A DNA stretch of 21,527 nt from JAVKSL01 sp050744225 (GCA_050744225.1 JBOGGT010000041.1:1-21527), one strand, 5' to 3'; shown: positions 7,022-15,248, counted from the stretch's first letter. The notes: generated from the sequence alone by a model not told the origin. Made by a program: numbers and translations.

Positions 7022-9106
7022 TCAGATCCCGGCCCGGGAGAGCACCCAGGCCATCAGGACCACCGCGCCAGCGGCCAGGCCGAGGGCGTAATTGCGCACG
7101 TAGCCGGTCTGGAGCCGGCGGACCTTGGAGCCCACCGCCCGGACCAGGACACCGGAGCCGTTGACCAGGCCGTCGATTATTTGGTTGTCGACCACGTAGG
7201 ACGCAAAGCCCGCCCCCCGGAATCCGGGGCGACCGATAGCGGTGTCGTAGATGTCGTCCAGCCAGTACCCGTGGCGCAAAAGGGCCGGCTCCAGGCCGGG
7301 GCGGTCCCACTGGCGCAGCCAGAGGGCGATCGCGATCCCGACGCCGATCAGGGCCATCACCGCGTCGATGACGGGCAGGCCGAGGGCGTAGCCCAGTCCG
7401 GGCGTCACCGGGTGCTCGAATGCCCCGACCACCGGAGACAGCCAGGTGTCCAGGAAAGCCCAGTTGGGATGGATCGGCAGGTCCACCAGCCCGGCGGCGA
7501 ACGAGGCCACCGCCAGGACCACCAGCGGTATCAACATCACCGGGCGCGACTCGTGGGGGTCACCCGAGCCGCCGTGCCCGGTCGACCCCGGACCTACACC
7601 CACCGACCCGGCGCCCTGCGCGCCTCCCACCGACCCGGCAGCGCCCGCGGCCACCGCCGCGGCACGGGGAGGCCAGGGCCTCACATCCACCTCGTCGGTC
7701 CCGACCGCGTGCCCGGGCGCCGAGCCCGACCCCAATCCGGGACCAGGGGCGGCGGTCGCAAGCTCGGCGATGCGCCTCCAGCGGTCCTCGCCGTAGAAGC
7801 AGAGGTAGAACTCCCGCCCGATGTAGTAAGCGGTGAGCACCACCGTGATCTCCCCCACCACCCACATGGCGTGGCTGGAAGCGAAGGCCCCGGTGAGCAC
7901 CGCGCCCTTGGACCAGAAGCCGGCAAAGGGAGGCACTCCGGCGATGGCGAACCAGGCAACAAAGAACGTCCCCGCGGTGATCGGCATGTACTTGCGCAGC
8001 CCGCCCATGCGTTTGAGGTCCTGCTCGTCGTGCATCCCGTGGATCACCGAACCCGCTCCCAAGAACAGCAACGCCTTGTAGAAGGCGTGGGTAACCATCA
8101 AGAAGATCGCCGCGGCGTACGCCCGGGAGCCGACCGCCAGGAACATATAGCCCAGCTGGGAGACGGTCGAGAAAGCCAGCACCTTCTTGATGTCGGACTG
8201 CGCGCAGGCCGCGGCCGCAGCCAACAAGGCAGTGGCCACCCCGAACGCGGCGATGATGGTGCTGGTCACCGGGGTGAGCGCCAGGATCGGGCTGACCCGG
8301 ACCATCAGGTAGACCCCGGCGGTCACCATGGTGGCCGCGTGGATCAGGGCGGAGACCGGCGTCGGTCCCTCCATTGCGTCGAGAAGCCAGGGGTACAGCG
8401 GGATCTGGGCCGACTTGCCCACCGCCCCCAGGAACAACAACAAGCCCACCGCGGTGGCGGTCGTCCCGGAGATGTGGCCGCCGCTGGCCGCAGAGAACAC
8501 CCCGCCATAGCTCAGGGTCCCGGTGGAGCTGAACAGGAATGCCATGGCCACCAAGAAGCCAAAGTCGCCCACCCGGTTGTAGATGAAGGCCTTCTTGCCC
8601 GCGCTGGCGGCGGAGTCCCGGTCGAACCAGAAGGCGATGAGCCAGTAAGAGCAGGCCCCCACCCCTTCCCAGCCCACGAAGGTGAGCACGAAGTTGTTGG
8701 ACATGACCAGGACCAGCATGGAGAACACGAACAGGTTGAGGTACACGAAGAACTTGGAGAAGCCCTCGTCGTGCTCCATGTAGCCGATGGAGTAGAGGTG
8801 GATGATCGCGCTCACCCCAGTCACGAACAGGGCCATGACCATGGACAGCGGGTCCACCCGGAAGGCCACGTTGGCGTTGAAACCACCGACGGGGAGCCAA
8901 TCGAACAGCGTCTGCACAAAGACCCTGTGCCCGGCGGAGCGCCCCACCAGGCCGGCGAAGGTGACCAGGGCGGCCACGAAGGACAGCGCCACCACCCCGG
9001 TGGCCAGCCAGCCGGCCCGGGGGTTTCCCAGCCGGCGACCGGCTACGAGCAGGACGAAGAACCCGGCCAGGGGGAGGACGACTATCAGGAACGCGGCATC
9101 GAGCAC
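7022..9106 (-). CDS. nuoL: NADH-quinone oxidoreductase subunit L (antiporter-like, lateral helix)
   Basis: This 694-residue protein is the distal proton channel of complex I. It contains Glu147 (FVGWEGVGACSYWLI), Lys231 (LGAVGKSAQIPL), His259/Thr-rich HAATMVTAGVY, the SDIKKVLAFSTVSQLGYM motif and Lys400 (FWSKGAV). The C-terminal part after residue 521 carries the lateral helix and last anchoring helix. Unusual: residues about 448-521 are a Gly/Ala/Pro/Ser-rich hydrophilic linker with a repeated GSVG unit. Start is GTG 9106, 8 nt after the nuoK stop; the ribosome site is weak. Confidence 0.97.
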   Translation of the reverse strand: MLDAAFLIVVLPLAGFFVLLVAGRRLGNPRAGWLATGVVALSFVAALVTFAGLVGRSAGHRVFVQTLFDWLPVGGFNANVAFRVDPLSMVMALFVTGVSAIIHLYSIGYMEHDEGFSKFFVYLNLFVFSMLVLVMSNNFVLTFVGWEGVGACSYWLIAFWFDRDSAASAGKKAFIYNRVGDFGFLVAMAFLFSSTGTLSYGGVFSAASGGHISGTTATAVGLLLFLGAVGKSAQIPLYPWLLDAMEGPTPVSALIHAATMVTAGVYLMVRVSPILALTPVTSTIIAAFGVATALLAAAAACAQSDIKKVLAFSTVSQLGYMFLAVGSRAYAAAIFLMVTHAFYKALLFLGAGSVIHGMHDEQDLKRMGGLRKYMPITAGTFFVAWFAIAGVPPFAGFWSKGAVLTGAFASSHAMWVVGEITVVLTAYYIGREFYLCFYGEDRWRRIAELATAAPGPGLGSGSAPGHAVGTDEVDVRPWPPRAAAVAAGAAGSVGGAQGAGSVGVGPGSTGHGGSGDPHESRPVMLIPLVVLAVASFAAGLVDLPIHPNWAFLDTWLSPVVGAFEHPVTPGLGYALGLPVIDAVMALIGVGIAIALWLRQWDRPGLEPALLRHGYWLDDIYDTAIGRPGFRGAGFASYVVDNQIIDGLVNGSGVLVRAVGSKVRRLQTGYVRNYALGLAAGAVVLMAWVLSRAGI
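7599..7639. repeat. 27-bp-period repeat in the nuoL linker
   Basis: A 14-bp identical core occurs at 7599-7612 and 7626-7639, a period of 27 bp, within sequence encoding two GSVG-starting 9-residue units of the NuoL linker. The rest of the unit has diverged. Confidence 0.7.
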
Positions 9107-9114
9107 TGGTGCGC

Positions 9115-9420
9115 CTAACCCTTGAGCACGTGCAGGTCGTCGGCGGTTGCCCCAGCCCGTCTACGGAATATGGACACGATGATCCCGAGACCCACGACCA
9201 CCTCGGCCGCGGCCACCACCAGCACGAAGAACACCACCGACTGGCCCCCGATGTCGTTGAGCATCCGGGCAAAGGTGACGAAGGTCAGGTTGGCGGCGTT
9301 GAGCATCAGCTCCACGCACATGAACATCACCAACACGTTGCGCCGCAGCAGCAGGCCGATCGCCCCGATGCTGAAGATCACCGCGGCCAGGGTCAGATAC
9401 CACGCCCCCCCCAAGCTCAT
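9115..9420 (-). CDS. nuoK: NADH-quinone oxidoreductase subunit K
   Basis: This 101-residue subunit has three membrane helices, the usual NuoK length. The two conserved membrane glutamates are present: Glu37 (FMCVELMLNAANL) and Glu73 (VVAAAEVVVGL). It belongs to the E-channel of the complex I membrane arm. The ATG at 9420 overlaps the nuoJ stop (ATGA) and is preceded, with 7-nt spacing, by a perfect AGGAGG ribosome site, the last of four tandem copies in the nuoJ end. Confidence 0.97.
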   Translation of the reverse strand: MSLGGAWYLTLAAVIFSIGAIGLLLRRNVLVMFMCVELMLNAANLTFVTFARMLNDIGGQSVVFFVLVVAAAEVVVGLGIIVSIFRRRAGATADDLHVLKG

Positions 9421-10082
9421 GTGAGCACCTCCTCGTCCTCCTCGTCCTCCTCGTCCTCCTCGTGAGCGCGTTCCGTGGCCTCATCGCCCGGCGGTAGGTC
9501 GGCGTCGTGCACCGGCTCGCCCTCCACCGGCGCCTCGGGCCGCGGGCGGGGCCGGCGGGCCAGCACCACCGCCCCGACCACCGCGATCACGAGCAGGGCG
9601 GAGGTGACCTCGAAGGGCAGCAGGTAGGTGGTGAATATCGAGCGGCCCAGCTTGGCCACGTTCGAGGCGTTGCCGCTCGCCGTGCCGGCCACCGACGGCG
9701 TGCCGATCGGCCAGGCAGTGCGGGAGAGCAGCAACACCTCTGCCAGGACCATCAGGCCCAGCAGGATGGCGATGGGACGCTGGCCCTTCAGCGGATCAGC
9801 AGCCAGGCGTTCGGCCCGATCCACCCCGATCAGCATGATCACGAACAAGAACAGCACCACGATCGCCCCCGCGTACACGACCACCTGCACCGCAGCAAGG
9901 AACTGGGCGTCTTGCTCCACGAACAGCACCGCCACCCCGAATAGGGTGAGGATGAGGAACAGGGCCGAGTGCACCGGGTTTCGGGACAGGACCACCCCGA
10001 AGGCGCCCACCAGGCACATGATGGCAGCGCCCACGAAGGTGATGTCGTCGGGAACGGTCACCCCGAGCAGGTGCGGCCCCAT
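9417..10082 (-). CDS. nuoJ: NADH-quinone oxidoreductase subunit J
   Basis: This 221-residue protein has five hydrophobic segments and the conserved NuoJ region at about 58-86 (DAQFLAAVQVVVYAGAI, then VVLFLFVIMLI), whose helix includes the pi-bulge important for coupling. Residues 1-175 are the normal subunit. Residues 176-221 form a cytoplasmic-type tail that starts Arg/Pro-rich and becomes strongly acidic (EEDEEDEEDEE), encoded by a 9-bp repeat. Start ATG 10082 has AGGTGAG upstream. It follows nuoI after a 106-bp gap with a large hairpin, the only sizeable gap in the operon. Confidence 0.96.
   Translation of the reverse strand: MGPHLLGVTVPDDITFVGAAIMCLVGAFGVVLSRNPVHSALFLILTLFGVAVLFVEQDAQFLAAVQVVVYAGAIVVLFLFVIMLIGVDRAERLAADPLKGQRPIAILLGLMVLAEVLLLSRTAWPIGTPSVAGTASGNASNVAKLGRSIFTTYLLPFEVTSALLVIAVVGAVVLARRPRPRPEAPVEGEPVHDADLPPGDEATERAHEEDEEDEEDEEVLT
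9428..9463. repeat. 9-bp repeat x4: acidic NuoJ tail and tandem Shine-Dalgarno array for nuoK
   Basis: Four exact copies of CCTCCTCGT (plus strand) lie end to end. On the coding strand each reads ACGAGGAGG, encoding Glu/Asp runs in NuoJ and also containing AGGAGG. The last copy sits at ideal spacing before the nuoK ATG. Confidence 0.97.
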
Positions 10083-10097
10083 CAGGTCGACTCACCT

Positions 10098-10152
10098 GGG
10101 GGGGTGGGGAAGTTTGACGGTGCTGTACGCCCTCTAGTTTCCCCACCCCCCC
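10098..10152. promoter_or_regulatory. 14-bp G/C-tract hairpin between nuoI and nuoJ (possible attenuator or small mobile repeat)
   Basis: Arms 10098-10111 (seven G, T, four G, AA) and 10139-10152 (TT, four C, A, seven C) are perfectly complementary around a 27-nt loop. It lies in the 106-bp gap 10083-10188, which holds no gene. There is no T-tract after it in the transcribed direction. The G-runs could also form a quadruplex. It may adjust expression of nuoJ-N relative to nuoA-I, or be a remnant of a dispersed palindromic repeat. Confidence 0.6.
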
Positions 10153-10188
10153 CACCAGCGACCATCAAGGCCGCCGCCGCGACGGCCG

Positions 10189-11052
10189 TCACGACGGCCT
10201 CCCCCGGCCGGAGGAGCCGAACTTCACCGGTCCGGCGTTCAGCCTGTCGAGGACCCGCTCCAGCATTGCCGGCTTGCGGCGCGGCCCGAGCGCCCCCTCG
10301 ATGGTCCCGTTGTGGACCCTGGGCCTCGCGAAGGCCGCCAGGCCGCCGGGCCGGATCCCCTCACGCCGAGCCGAGCCCAGCGCGCGCCGGCCCTCGGACC
10401 CAGGCAGGTGGTAAGCCTCGCGCTCACGCACCGAGTAGTCGTTGTCGGTGGTGCCCAGCCCGGACTGGCCGTTCTCGCCGACCCTGGCGCCGTAGCCCAG
10501 GTCCGCCGACCACTGCCGCACCCCCTCGAAGGCCGCCACCCCCGAAGGCGAGGTCGCCCGCATCCAGCCCGAGGTCATCTCGTCGTCGCCCTCGCGCCAG
10601 TCTTCCCACCCCAGCACGGCTGGCTTGCCGTCGTCGCCCACCAACAGCTCGTCCTTGGTGTAGATGGCGTCCGAACGGTTGTCGAAGGAGAACTCGAACA
10701 GCTTGGACTCGGTGATCGCCTCCGTGGGGCAGGCCTCCACGCACAGGTCGCAGTGGATGCAGCGCAAGAAGTTGATCTCGTAGACGAACCCGTACCGCTC
10801 TCCCGGCGAGACCGGCGCGTCCGGCGGATTGTCCCTGCCGCGCACGTAGATGCAGTGAGCCGGGCAGACCCCCGCACACAGCTCGCAGCCGATGCACTTC
10901 TCCATGCCGTCCTCGTAGCGGCCGAGCACGTGGCGGCCATGGAACCGGGGCGGCTTGGGCCGCTTCTGCTCCGGGTACTGGGTGGTGATCCGGGGCTGGA
11001 ACACCTGGTGGAGGGTGACCTTGAAACCCTTGAGGGCGTCGAGCCCGGGCAT
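10189..11052 (-). CDS. nuoI: NADH-quinone oxidoreductase subunit I (2 x 4Fe-4S)
   Basis: This is a 287-residue ferredoxin-like subunit carrying clusters N6a and N6b in the arm leading to the quinone site. Ligand motifs are CIGCELCAGVCP (Cys53, 56, 59, 63) and CIHCDLCVEACP (Cys98, 101, 104, 108). The core ends near residue 150. The remaining part, about 135 residues, is an extension rich in Gly, Arg and charged residues; typical NuoI is about 160-210 residues in total. The start (ATG 11052) overlaps the nuoH stop by 1 nt. The frame is open with no sign of frameshift, so the tail is probably real, but its function is unknown. Confidence 0.96.
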   Translation of the reverse strand: MPGLDALKGFKVTLHQVFQPRITTQYPEQKRPKPPRFHGRHVLGRYEDGMEKCIGCELCAGVCPAHCIYVRGRDNPPDAPVSPGERYGFVYEINFLRCIHCDLCVEACPTEAITESKLFEFSFDNRSDAIYTKDELLVGDDGKPAVLGWEDWREGDDEMTSGWMRATSPSGVAAFEGVRQWSADLGYGARVGENGQSGLGTTDNDYSVREREAYHLPGSEGRRALGSARREGIRPGGLAAFARPRVHNGTIEGALGPRRKPAMLERVLDRLNAGPVKFGSSGRGRPS

Positions 11053-12320
11053 CAGCGACCCACCTCCGGGGGATCAGGCCGGCCCTCAGACCCGGCAGAG
11101 AACACGAACGCCGCCCCCCGCACTGCGGCCCCGGCCTCCTCCCCGGCGGCCCGCTCCCGGCCGACGGTGATTGCCCGCAGCAACCCGACGGAGGTGACCA
11201 GCCCCCCGGCGAAGATGGCGAAGCCCCAGCGGTCGTCGATCAGCATCCCGGCGATGATCAGCAGCCAGAACAGCGAGCCTGGAATGAGGACCTTCCAGCC
11301 AAGATCCATCAGCTGGTCGTAGCGCAGCCGGGGAAGTGTGGCCCGCAGCCATACGTAGACGTAGCAGAAGACGATCGTCTTGAGAAGGAACCACAGGATC
11401 GGCCACAGCCAGCGCACCACGTGGGGCGCAGGCCCGTCGGGACCGCCGAAGAACAGGGTCACCATGATCGCGGACATGGTGATGACGTTCATGAACTCCG
11501 CCAGGAAGAACAGCGAGAAGCGGAAGGACGAGTACTCGGTGTGGAACCCACCGCCCAGCTCGGACTCGGCCTCGGAGAGGTCGAAGGGGGGGCGGTTGAG
11601 CTCGGCGGTGATGGCGATGAAGAAGATGAAGAACGGCACCACCCCGAGGCGCAGCACGTTCCACGCGGGCAGGAACCCGTAGAGGTTGGCGTTCTGGGAG
11701 GCGACGATCGCGCTTGTGTTGAGCGAGCCGGTGATCAGGACAACGGCCACTATCGACAGGCCCAGCGCCGCCTCGTAGGAGACCATCTGGGCGGTGGCCC
11801 GGATCCCCCCCAGCAGCGGGTACTTGGACCCCGAGGACCACCCGGCGAGCATCACACCGTACACCGCGATCGAGGACAGGAGCAGCATCAGCAGGATCCC
11901 GATAGGCGGGTCCGCCACCTGCAGCTCGGTGGTGTGCCCGGCGACGGTGATGTTGCCGCCGACGGGCACGATGGCGAACACCACGAACGCCGGCACCACC
12001 GACAGGAATGGGGCCAGGCGGTACACCCGCCGGTCGGCCTGCTCAGGGAGGAGATCCTCCTTGAACAGCAGCTTGGTGCCGTCGGCGAGGCTCTGCAGGA
12101 TGCCGAACGGACCGGCCCGGTTGGGCCCGATCCGGTTCTGCATGTCCGAGATCACCTTGCGCTCGAACCAGATCATCAAGATGACCGCTATCAGCAGCGC
12201 GACGAAAGCCACCAGCACCTTGACCAGCACGATCAGCACCACAGCCCAGCCCACCCCGTGGGCGAAAAGCGGGTCGGTCACCGGCGATATGGGCGTGACG
12301 GCGCCAAGCAACCCCCCCAT
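11052..12320 (-). CDS. nuoH: NADH-quinone oxidoreductase subunit H
   Basis: This 422-residue membrane subunit sits at the interface with the peripheral arm and forms much of the quinone cavity. Hallmarks are the FERKVISDMQNRIGPNRAGP loop, ADGTKLLFKED, the acidic loop TAELNRPPFDLSEAESELGGGFHTEY, and the C-terminal WLRATLPRLRYDQLM. Start chosen at ATG 12320, with AGGGGGAG upstream and 25 nt after the nuoG stop. An ATG at 12368 inside nuoG is in frame but adds a non-conserved 16 residues. The C-terminal 40 residues are Ala/Gly/Glu-rich. Confidence 0.96.
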   Translation of the reverse strand: MGGLLGAVTPISPVTDPLFAHGVGWAVVLIVLVKVLVAFVALLIAVILMIWFERKVISDMQNRIGPNRAGPFGILQSLADGTKLLFKEDLLPEQADRRVYRLAPFLSVVPAFVVFAIVPVGGNITVAGHTTELQVADPPIGILLMLLLSSIAVYGVMLAGWSSGSKYPLLGGIRATAQMVSYEAALGLSIVAVVLITGSLNTSAIVASQNANLYGFLPAWNVLRLGVVPFFIFFIAITAELNRPPFDLSEAESELGGGFHTEYSSFRFSLFFLAEFMNVITMSAIMVTLFFGGPDGPAPHVVRWLWPILWFLLKTIVFCYVYVWLRATLPRLRYDQLMDLGWKVLIPGSLFWLLIIAGMLIDDRWGFAIFAGGLVTSVGLLRAITVGRERAAGEEAGAAVRGAAFVFSAGSEGRPDPPEVGR

Positions 12321-12345
12321 CACTCGCTCCCCCTGAACGAGCCCA

Positions 12346-15201
12346 TCAGGTGCTCTCCAGGCGAACATCGGTCACCGGGGTGGTGGCGTCGATCAGGTCG
12401 CCGGCACCGCCCCCGCGCAGGTTGAACCCGAGCACCGCCGAGCCCCGTGGCACCCCGGCGTCGGCAAGGACCTCGACCACGGTGGCCGCCCGGGCCGTGT
12501 GCGCCCTCACCTGGTCCCCCGTAGCCTTGCCCAGCCGATCCAGGTCGTAGGGGTTCACCCGCAGGCGCGGGGGCGCGGACAGCGACGCCAGCGACCCGCA
12601 CGCCTGCAACAGGGTCCCCTGGTCGTAGAGCGAGCGCCCCACCACCAACCGCAGCCCGTAGGCGTCGACCCGTGGAACCTCCGGAGCGCCGACCGGCCCG
12701 GCAAAGCGCACCAGCCCCGGTTGGTTAATCTGCCCGGTGGTCGCTCCCCCGCCGTGCCCACCCACGCTCCGCGCGCCCCCGCCTTGGCCGGTGGTCGCTC
12801 CCCCGCCGTGCCCACCCACGCTCCGCGCGCCCCCGCCCGGGCCGGCGTCGCCCGAGCCTGCGACCCCCTGGCCTTTGGCGGTCCACGAGCTAGGCGCCCC
12901 TTCGACGTCTGGATCGGCGAGCATCTCGGCCGAGGCTATTCCAGGAGTGGCCATCGGGTCGAGATCGGCCCACTTGGGCGGGCGAATCCGGACCGGCGTC
13001 GCCGGCAGCGGGGCCACGATCCCGTCACGGGCCCCCGGAGCCGCCAGCGCTGCCCGGGTGATCCCGGCGTGGGAGGGGGCCAGGGCACAGATCTCGTCCC
13101 AGATGCCCTCCAAACTGTCCAGTCCCAGCTCGGCCCCGAGAGCAGTCGCCACCTCGGAGGCGATCATCCAGTCGGGTAGGCAAGTCCCCGGTGCCACCAC
13201 CTTCTGTCCCAGCCGGGTGATCCGCCCCTCCAGGTTGGTGGTGGTCCCGGCCCGTTCGCCGTACATCGCCGCAGGAAGGACCACGTCGGCCAGCTGGTTG
13301 GACTCGTTCGGGAGGCAGTCCACCGAGACCACGAATGCCGCCTGGTCGAGGGCGTGGCGCGCCATCCGCCGGTCGGGAAAGTCCGCCAGGGGATCGGCGC
13401 CCAGCAGCACAAGGGCAACCGGCTCCCCTCCCGCCGCCCGCACGAGGCTCGCCGCGGTTCCCGACCCGCGGTGATCGGGGACCCGTCCCCACGCCCGGGT
13501 GTACCACTGGCGCCCGGCGTCCAGGGTCACCCTCCCGGGCAGCATCCCCGGCGCCAGGCCCATGTCCAGCGCCCCGTGGATGTTGCCCCGCCTCTGGGCC
13601 GAGAGGACCTTGGCGCCGGGCAGGGCCTCGATGAGCGCTGCGGCCGCGGCGACGACACTGGAGGCGGTCTCGGCCAGGGAGGGCCTGCCCAGGATCACGA
13701 CCACCCCGTCACCGCGCCGAGCCTCCCCACCCGCGGCACCCGCGGGGTCGCTGCGCCGAGGCCCCGAACCGGCCGCCCCGAGGCCCAGCAGGTCGCGGGC
13801 CCGGGCCAGGGAACCGGCCACGGAATCGGAACCACTGGCGGGAGAGGGCGCGGAGGGGCCGGCAGAACGGGCAGGATTACTTCCCAAAAGCTGGCGAGCG
13901 AGGTCGAGGGCCTCTCCGGGACGGTAGGTCACCGACACCTGGGCCAGGCTGGTGAGCCGGGTCGGGGCCGGGGTCAGCTCGACCAGGGGCAGGTGGCGGT
14001 CCACCACCGCCTGGCGCAGGCGCAGGTAGACGATGGGGAGCTCCTCGGCGAGGTCGGGGGCGAGGAGCAGGACCGCCCTCGCCGTGCAGGCCTCGTCGAT
14101 GGTGGCCCGGGGAAGGCCCAGGGTGACCTCGGCCTGGAGGCCGTCGCCGAGCCGGGCGTCGGTGGAATCGCTCCCGATGACGGCCTTGGCCAGCTTGGCC
14201 CAGGCGTAGGCGTCCTCGTTGGCCAGGCGCGCACCTCCGATGAAAGCCACCGCGTTGGGGCCGTGCAGCTTGGCCACCTCGCCGATTCCCGTGGCCACCT
14301 CGGCCAGGGCCTCGGCCCAGGAGACCTGGACCAGCTCGTCTCCCCGCTTGGCCAGGGGGTGGGTGATGCGGTCGGGGCTGGAGATGGCCTCGAAGTCAAA
14401 CCGCCCCTTGTCGCACAGCCAGGACTGGTTCACCGGATCGGAGTCGACGCCCAGGTAGCGGATCACGTGGTTGGAGGAGGACTGCACCGCCACCCGACAC
14501 CCCACCGAGCAGCTGGTGCAGGTGGACTCGACCTGGGCCAGGTCCCAGGGGCGGGCCTTGAAGCGGTACGGCGAGGCGGTGAGCGCCCCCACCGGGCAGA
14601 TCTGGACCGTGTTGCCGCTGAAGTAGGAGTTGAACGGCAGCCCCGGGAAGGTGTTCACCTCTACGTGGTCGCCCCGGCCGAAGAAGTTGATCAGCGGCTC
14701 GCCGGCCACCTCTGTGGCGAATCGGGTGCAGCGGTCGCACTGGATGCAGCGCTCCCGGTCCAGGTAGACCAAGTCGCTGATCGGGATGGGCTTGTCCCAG
14801 TGGCGCTTGGACTCGACGAAACGGCTCTCGCCGGGGCCGAAAGTGAGGGTCTGGTCCTGGAGCGGGCACTCCCCGCCCTTGTCGCACACCGGGCAGTCCA
14901 GGGGGTGGTTGATCAGCAGCAGCTCGAGCACTCCGTCCTGAGCCTTGCGGACCTTGGACGAGTTGGTGACTATCTCCATGTTGTCGGCCACGTCCAGGTA
15001 GCAGGCCGGCTGGAGCGAGTAGCCCCGCGGCCCTTTGACCTCCACCAGGCACATCCGGCACATCCCCACCGGGCGCATCCGGGGGTGGTAGCAGAAGCGG
15101 GGGATATAGGTCCCGGCCCGCTCGGCGGCCGCGATTATCTTCTCGCCCTTGGCCGCAGGGACCTCCCGGCCGTCGACGATCAGGGTCAGGCCCTCACCCA
15201 T
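12346..15201 (-). CDS. nuoG: NADH-quinone oxidoreductase subunit G (molybdopterin-oxidoreductase-like)
   Basis: This 951-residue protein is the largest peripheral subunit. N-terminal ligands: 2Fe-2S N1b (Cys37, 48, 51, 67); N3-like N5 cluster with its His ligand (His99, Cys103, 106, 112); N4 (Cys152, 155, 158, 202); and the extra N7 cluster (Cys228, 231, 235, 263), which only some bacteria keep. The rest resembles molybdopterin oxidoreductases. A Gly-rich low-complexity segment near residues 785-825 contains an exact 18-residue tandem repeat. Start ATG 15201 is chosen because the ferredoxin fold begins at once (LTLIVDGREV). A GTG at 15228 in frame would overlap the nuoF end. The start lies in a repeat array that offers GTGAGG as ribosome site. 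Confidence 0.96.
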   Translation of the reverse strand: MGEGLTLIVDGREVPAAKGEKIIAAAERAGTYIPRFCYHPRMRPVGMCRMCLVEVKGPRGYSLQPACYLDVADNMEIVTNSSKVRKAQDGVLELLLINHPLDCPVCDKGGECPLQDQTLTFGPGESRFVESKRHWDKPIPISDLVYLDRERCIQCDRCTRFATEVAGEPLINFFGRGDHVEVNTFPGLPFNSYFSGNTVQICPVGALTASPYRFKARPWDLAQVESTCTSCSVGCRVAVQSSSNHVIRYLGVDSDPVNQSWLCDKGRFDFEAISSPDRITHPLAKRGDELVQVSWAEALAEVATGIGEVAKLHGPNAVAFIGGARLANEDAYAWAKLAKAVIGSDSTDARLGDGLQAEVTLGLPRATIDEACTARAVLLLAPDLAEELPIVYLRLRQAVVDRHLPLVELTPAPTRLTSLAQVSVTYRPGEALDLARQLLGSNPARSAGPSAPSPASGSDSVAGSLARARDLLGLGAAGSGPRRSDPAGAAGGEARRGDGVVVILGRPSLAETASSVVAAAAALIEALPGAKVLSAQRRGNIHGALDMGLAPGMLPGRVTLDAGRQWYTRAWGRVPDHRGSGTAASLVRAAGGEPVALVLLGADPLADFPDRRMARHALDQAAFVVSVDCLPNESNQLADVVLPAAMYGERAGTTTNLEGRITRLGQKVVAPGTCLPDWMIASEVATALGAELGLDSLEGIWDEICALAPSHAGITRAALAAPGARDGIVAPLPATPVRIRPPKWADLDPMATPGIASAEMLADPDVEGAPSSWTAKGQGVAGSGDAGPGGGARSVGGHGGGATTGQGGGARSVGGHGGGATTGQINQPGLVRFAGPVGAPEVPRVDAYGLRLVVGRSLYDQGTLLQACGSLASLSAPPRLRVNPYDLDRLGKATGDQVRAHTARAATVVEVLADAGVPRGSAVLGFNLRGGGAGDLIDATTPVTDVRLEST
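12734..12837. repeat. 54-bp-period tandem repeat (2 copies) in nuoG
   Basis: Copies 12734-12783 and 12788-12837 are identical over 50 bp and spaced by 54 bp. They encode two copies of an 18-residue unit, GGGARSVGGHGGGATTGQ, in NuoG. Confidence 0.97.
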
Positions 15202-15248
15202 GGAGGGCCTCACCCATAGGGGCCTCACGCATGGGGGGCCTCACGCAT
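15191..15248. repeat. 15-16-bp degenerate repeat x4 at the nuoF/nuoG junction
   Basis: On the coding strand ATG followed by C/G, GTGAGG and C-rich sequence recurs with ATGs at 15248, 15232, 15217 and 15201. It covers the NuoF C-terminus, its stop and the nuoG start. Each unit supplies an ATG and a GTGAGG that can act as ribosome site for the next ATG. Confidence 0.85.

Noticed and set aside
6881..9118. Plus-strand open frame of 745 codons opposite nuoL
   Set aside because: Its product is rich in His, Gln, Arg, Gly and Pro with no membrane or domain pattern. It mirrors nuoL codon structure, as expected for antisense shadows in high-GC DNA.
10098..10152. Classical rho-independent terminator between nuoI and nuoJ
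   Set aside because: The stem is strong, but the loop is 27 nt and there is no T-tract in the transcribed direction, and essential nuo genes follow. Kept as a possible attenuator, not a full terminator.
13354..15219. Plus-strand open frame of 621 codons opposite nuoG
   Set aside because: It lies entirely opposite a well-conserved gene, has low-complexity composition and shows no recognisable motifs.
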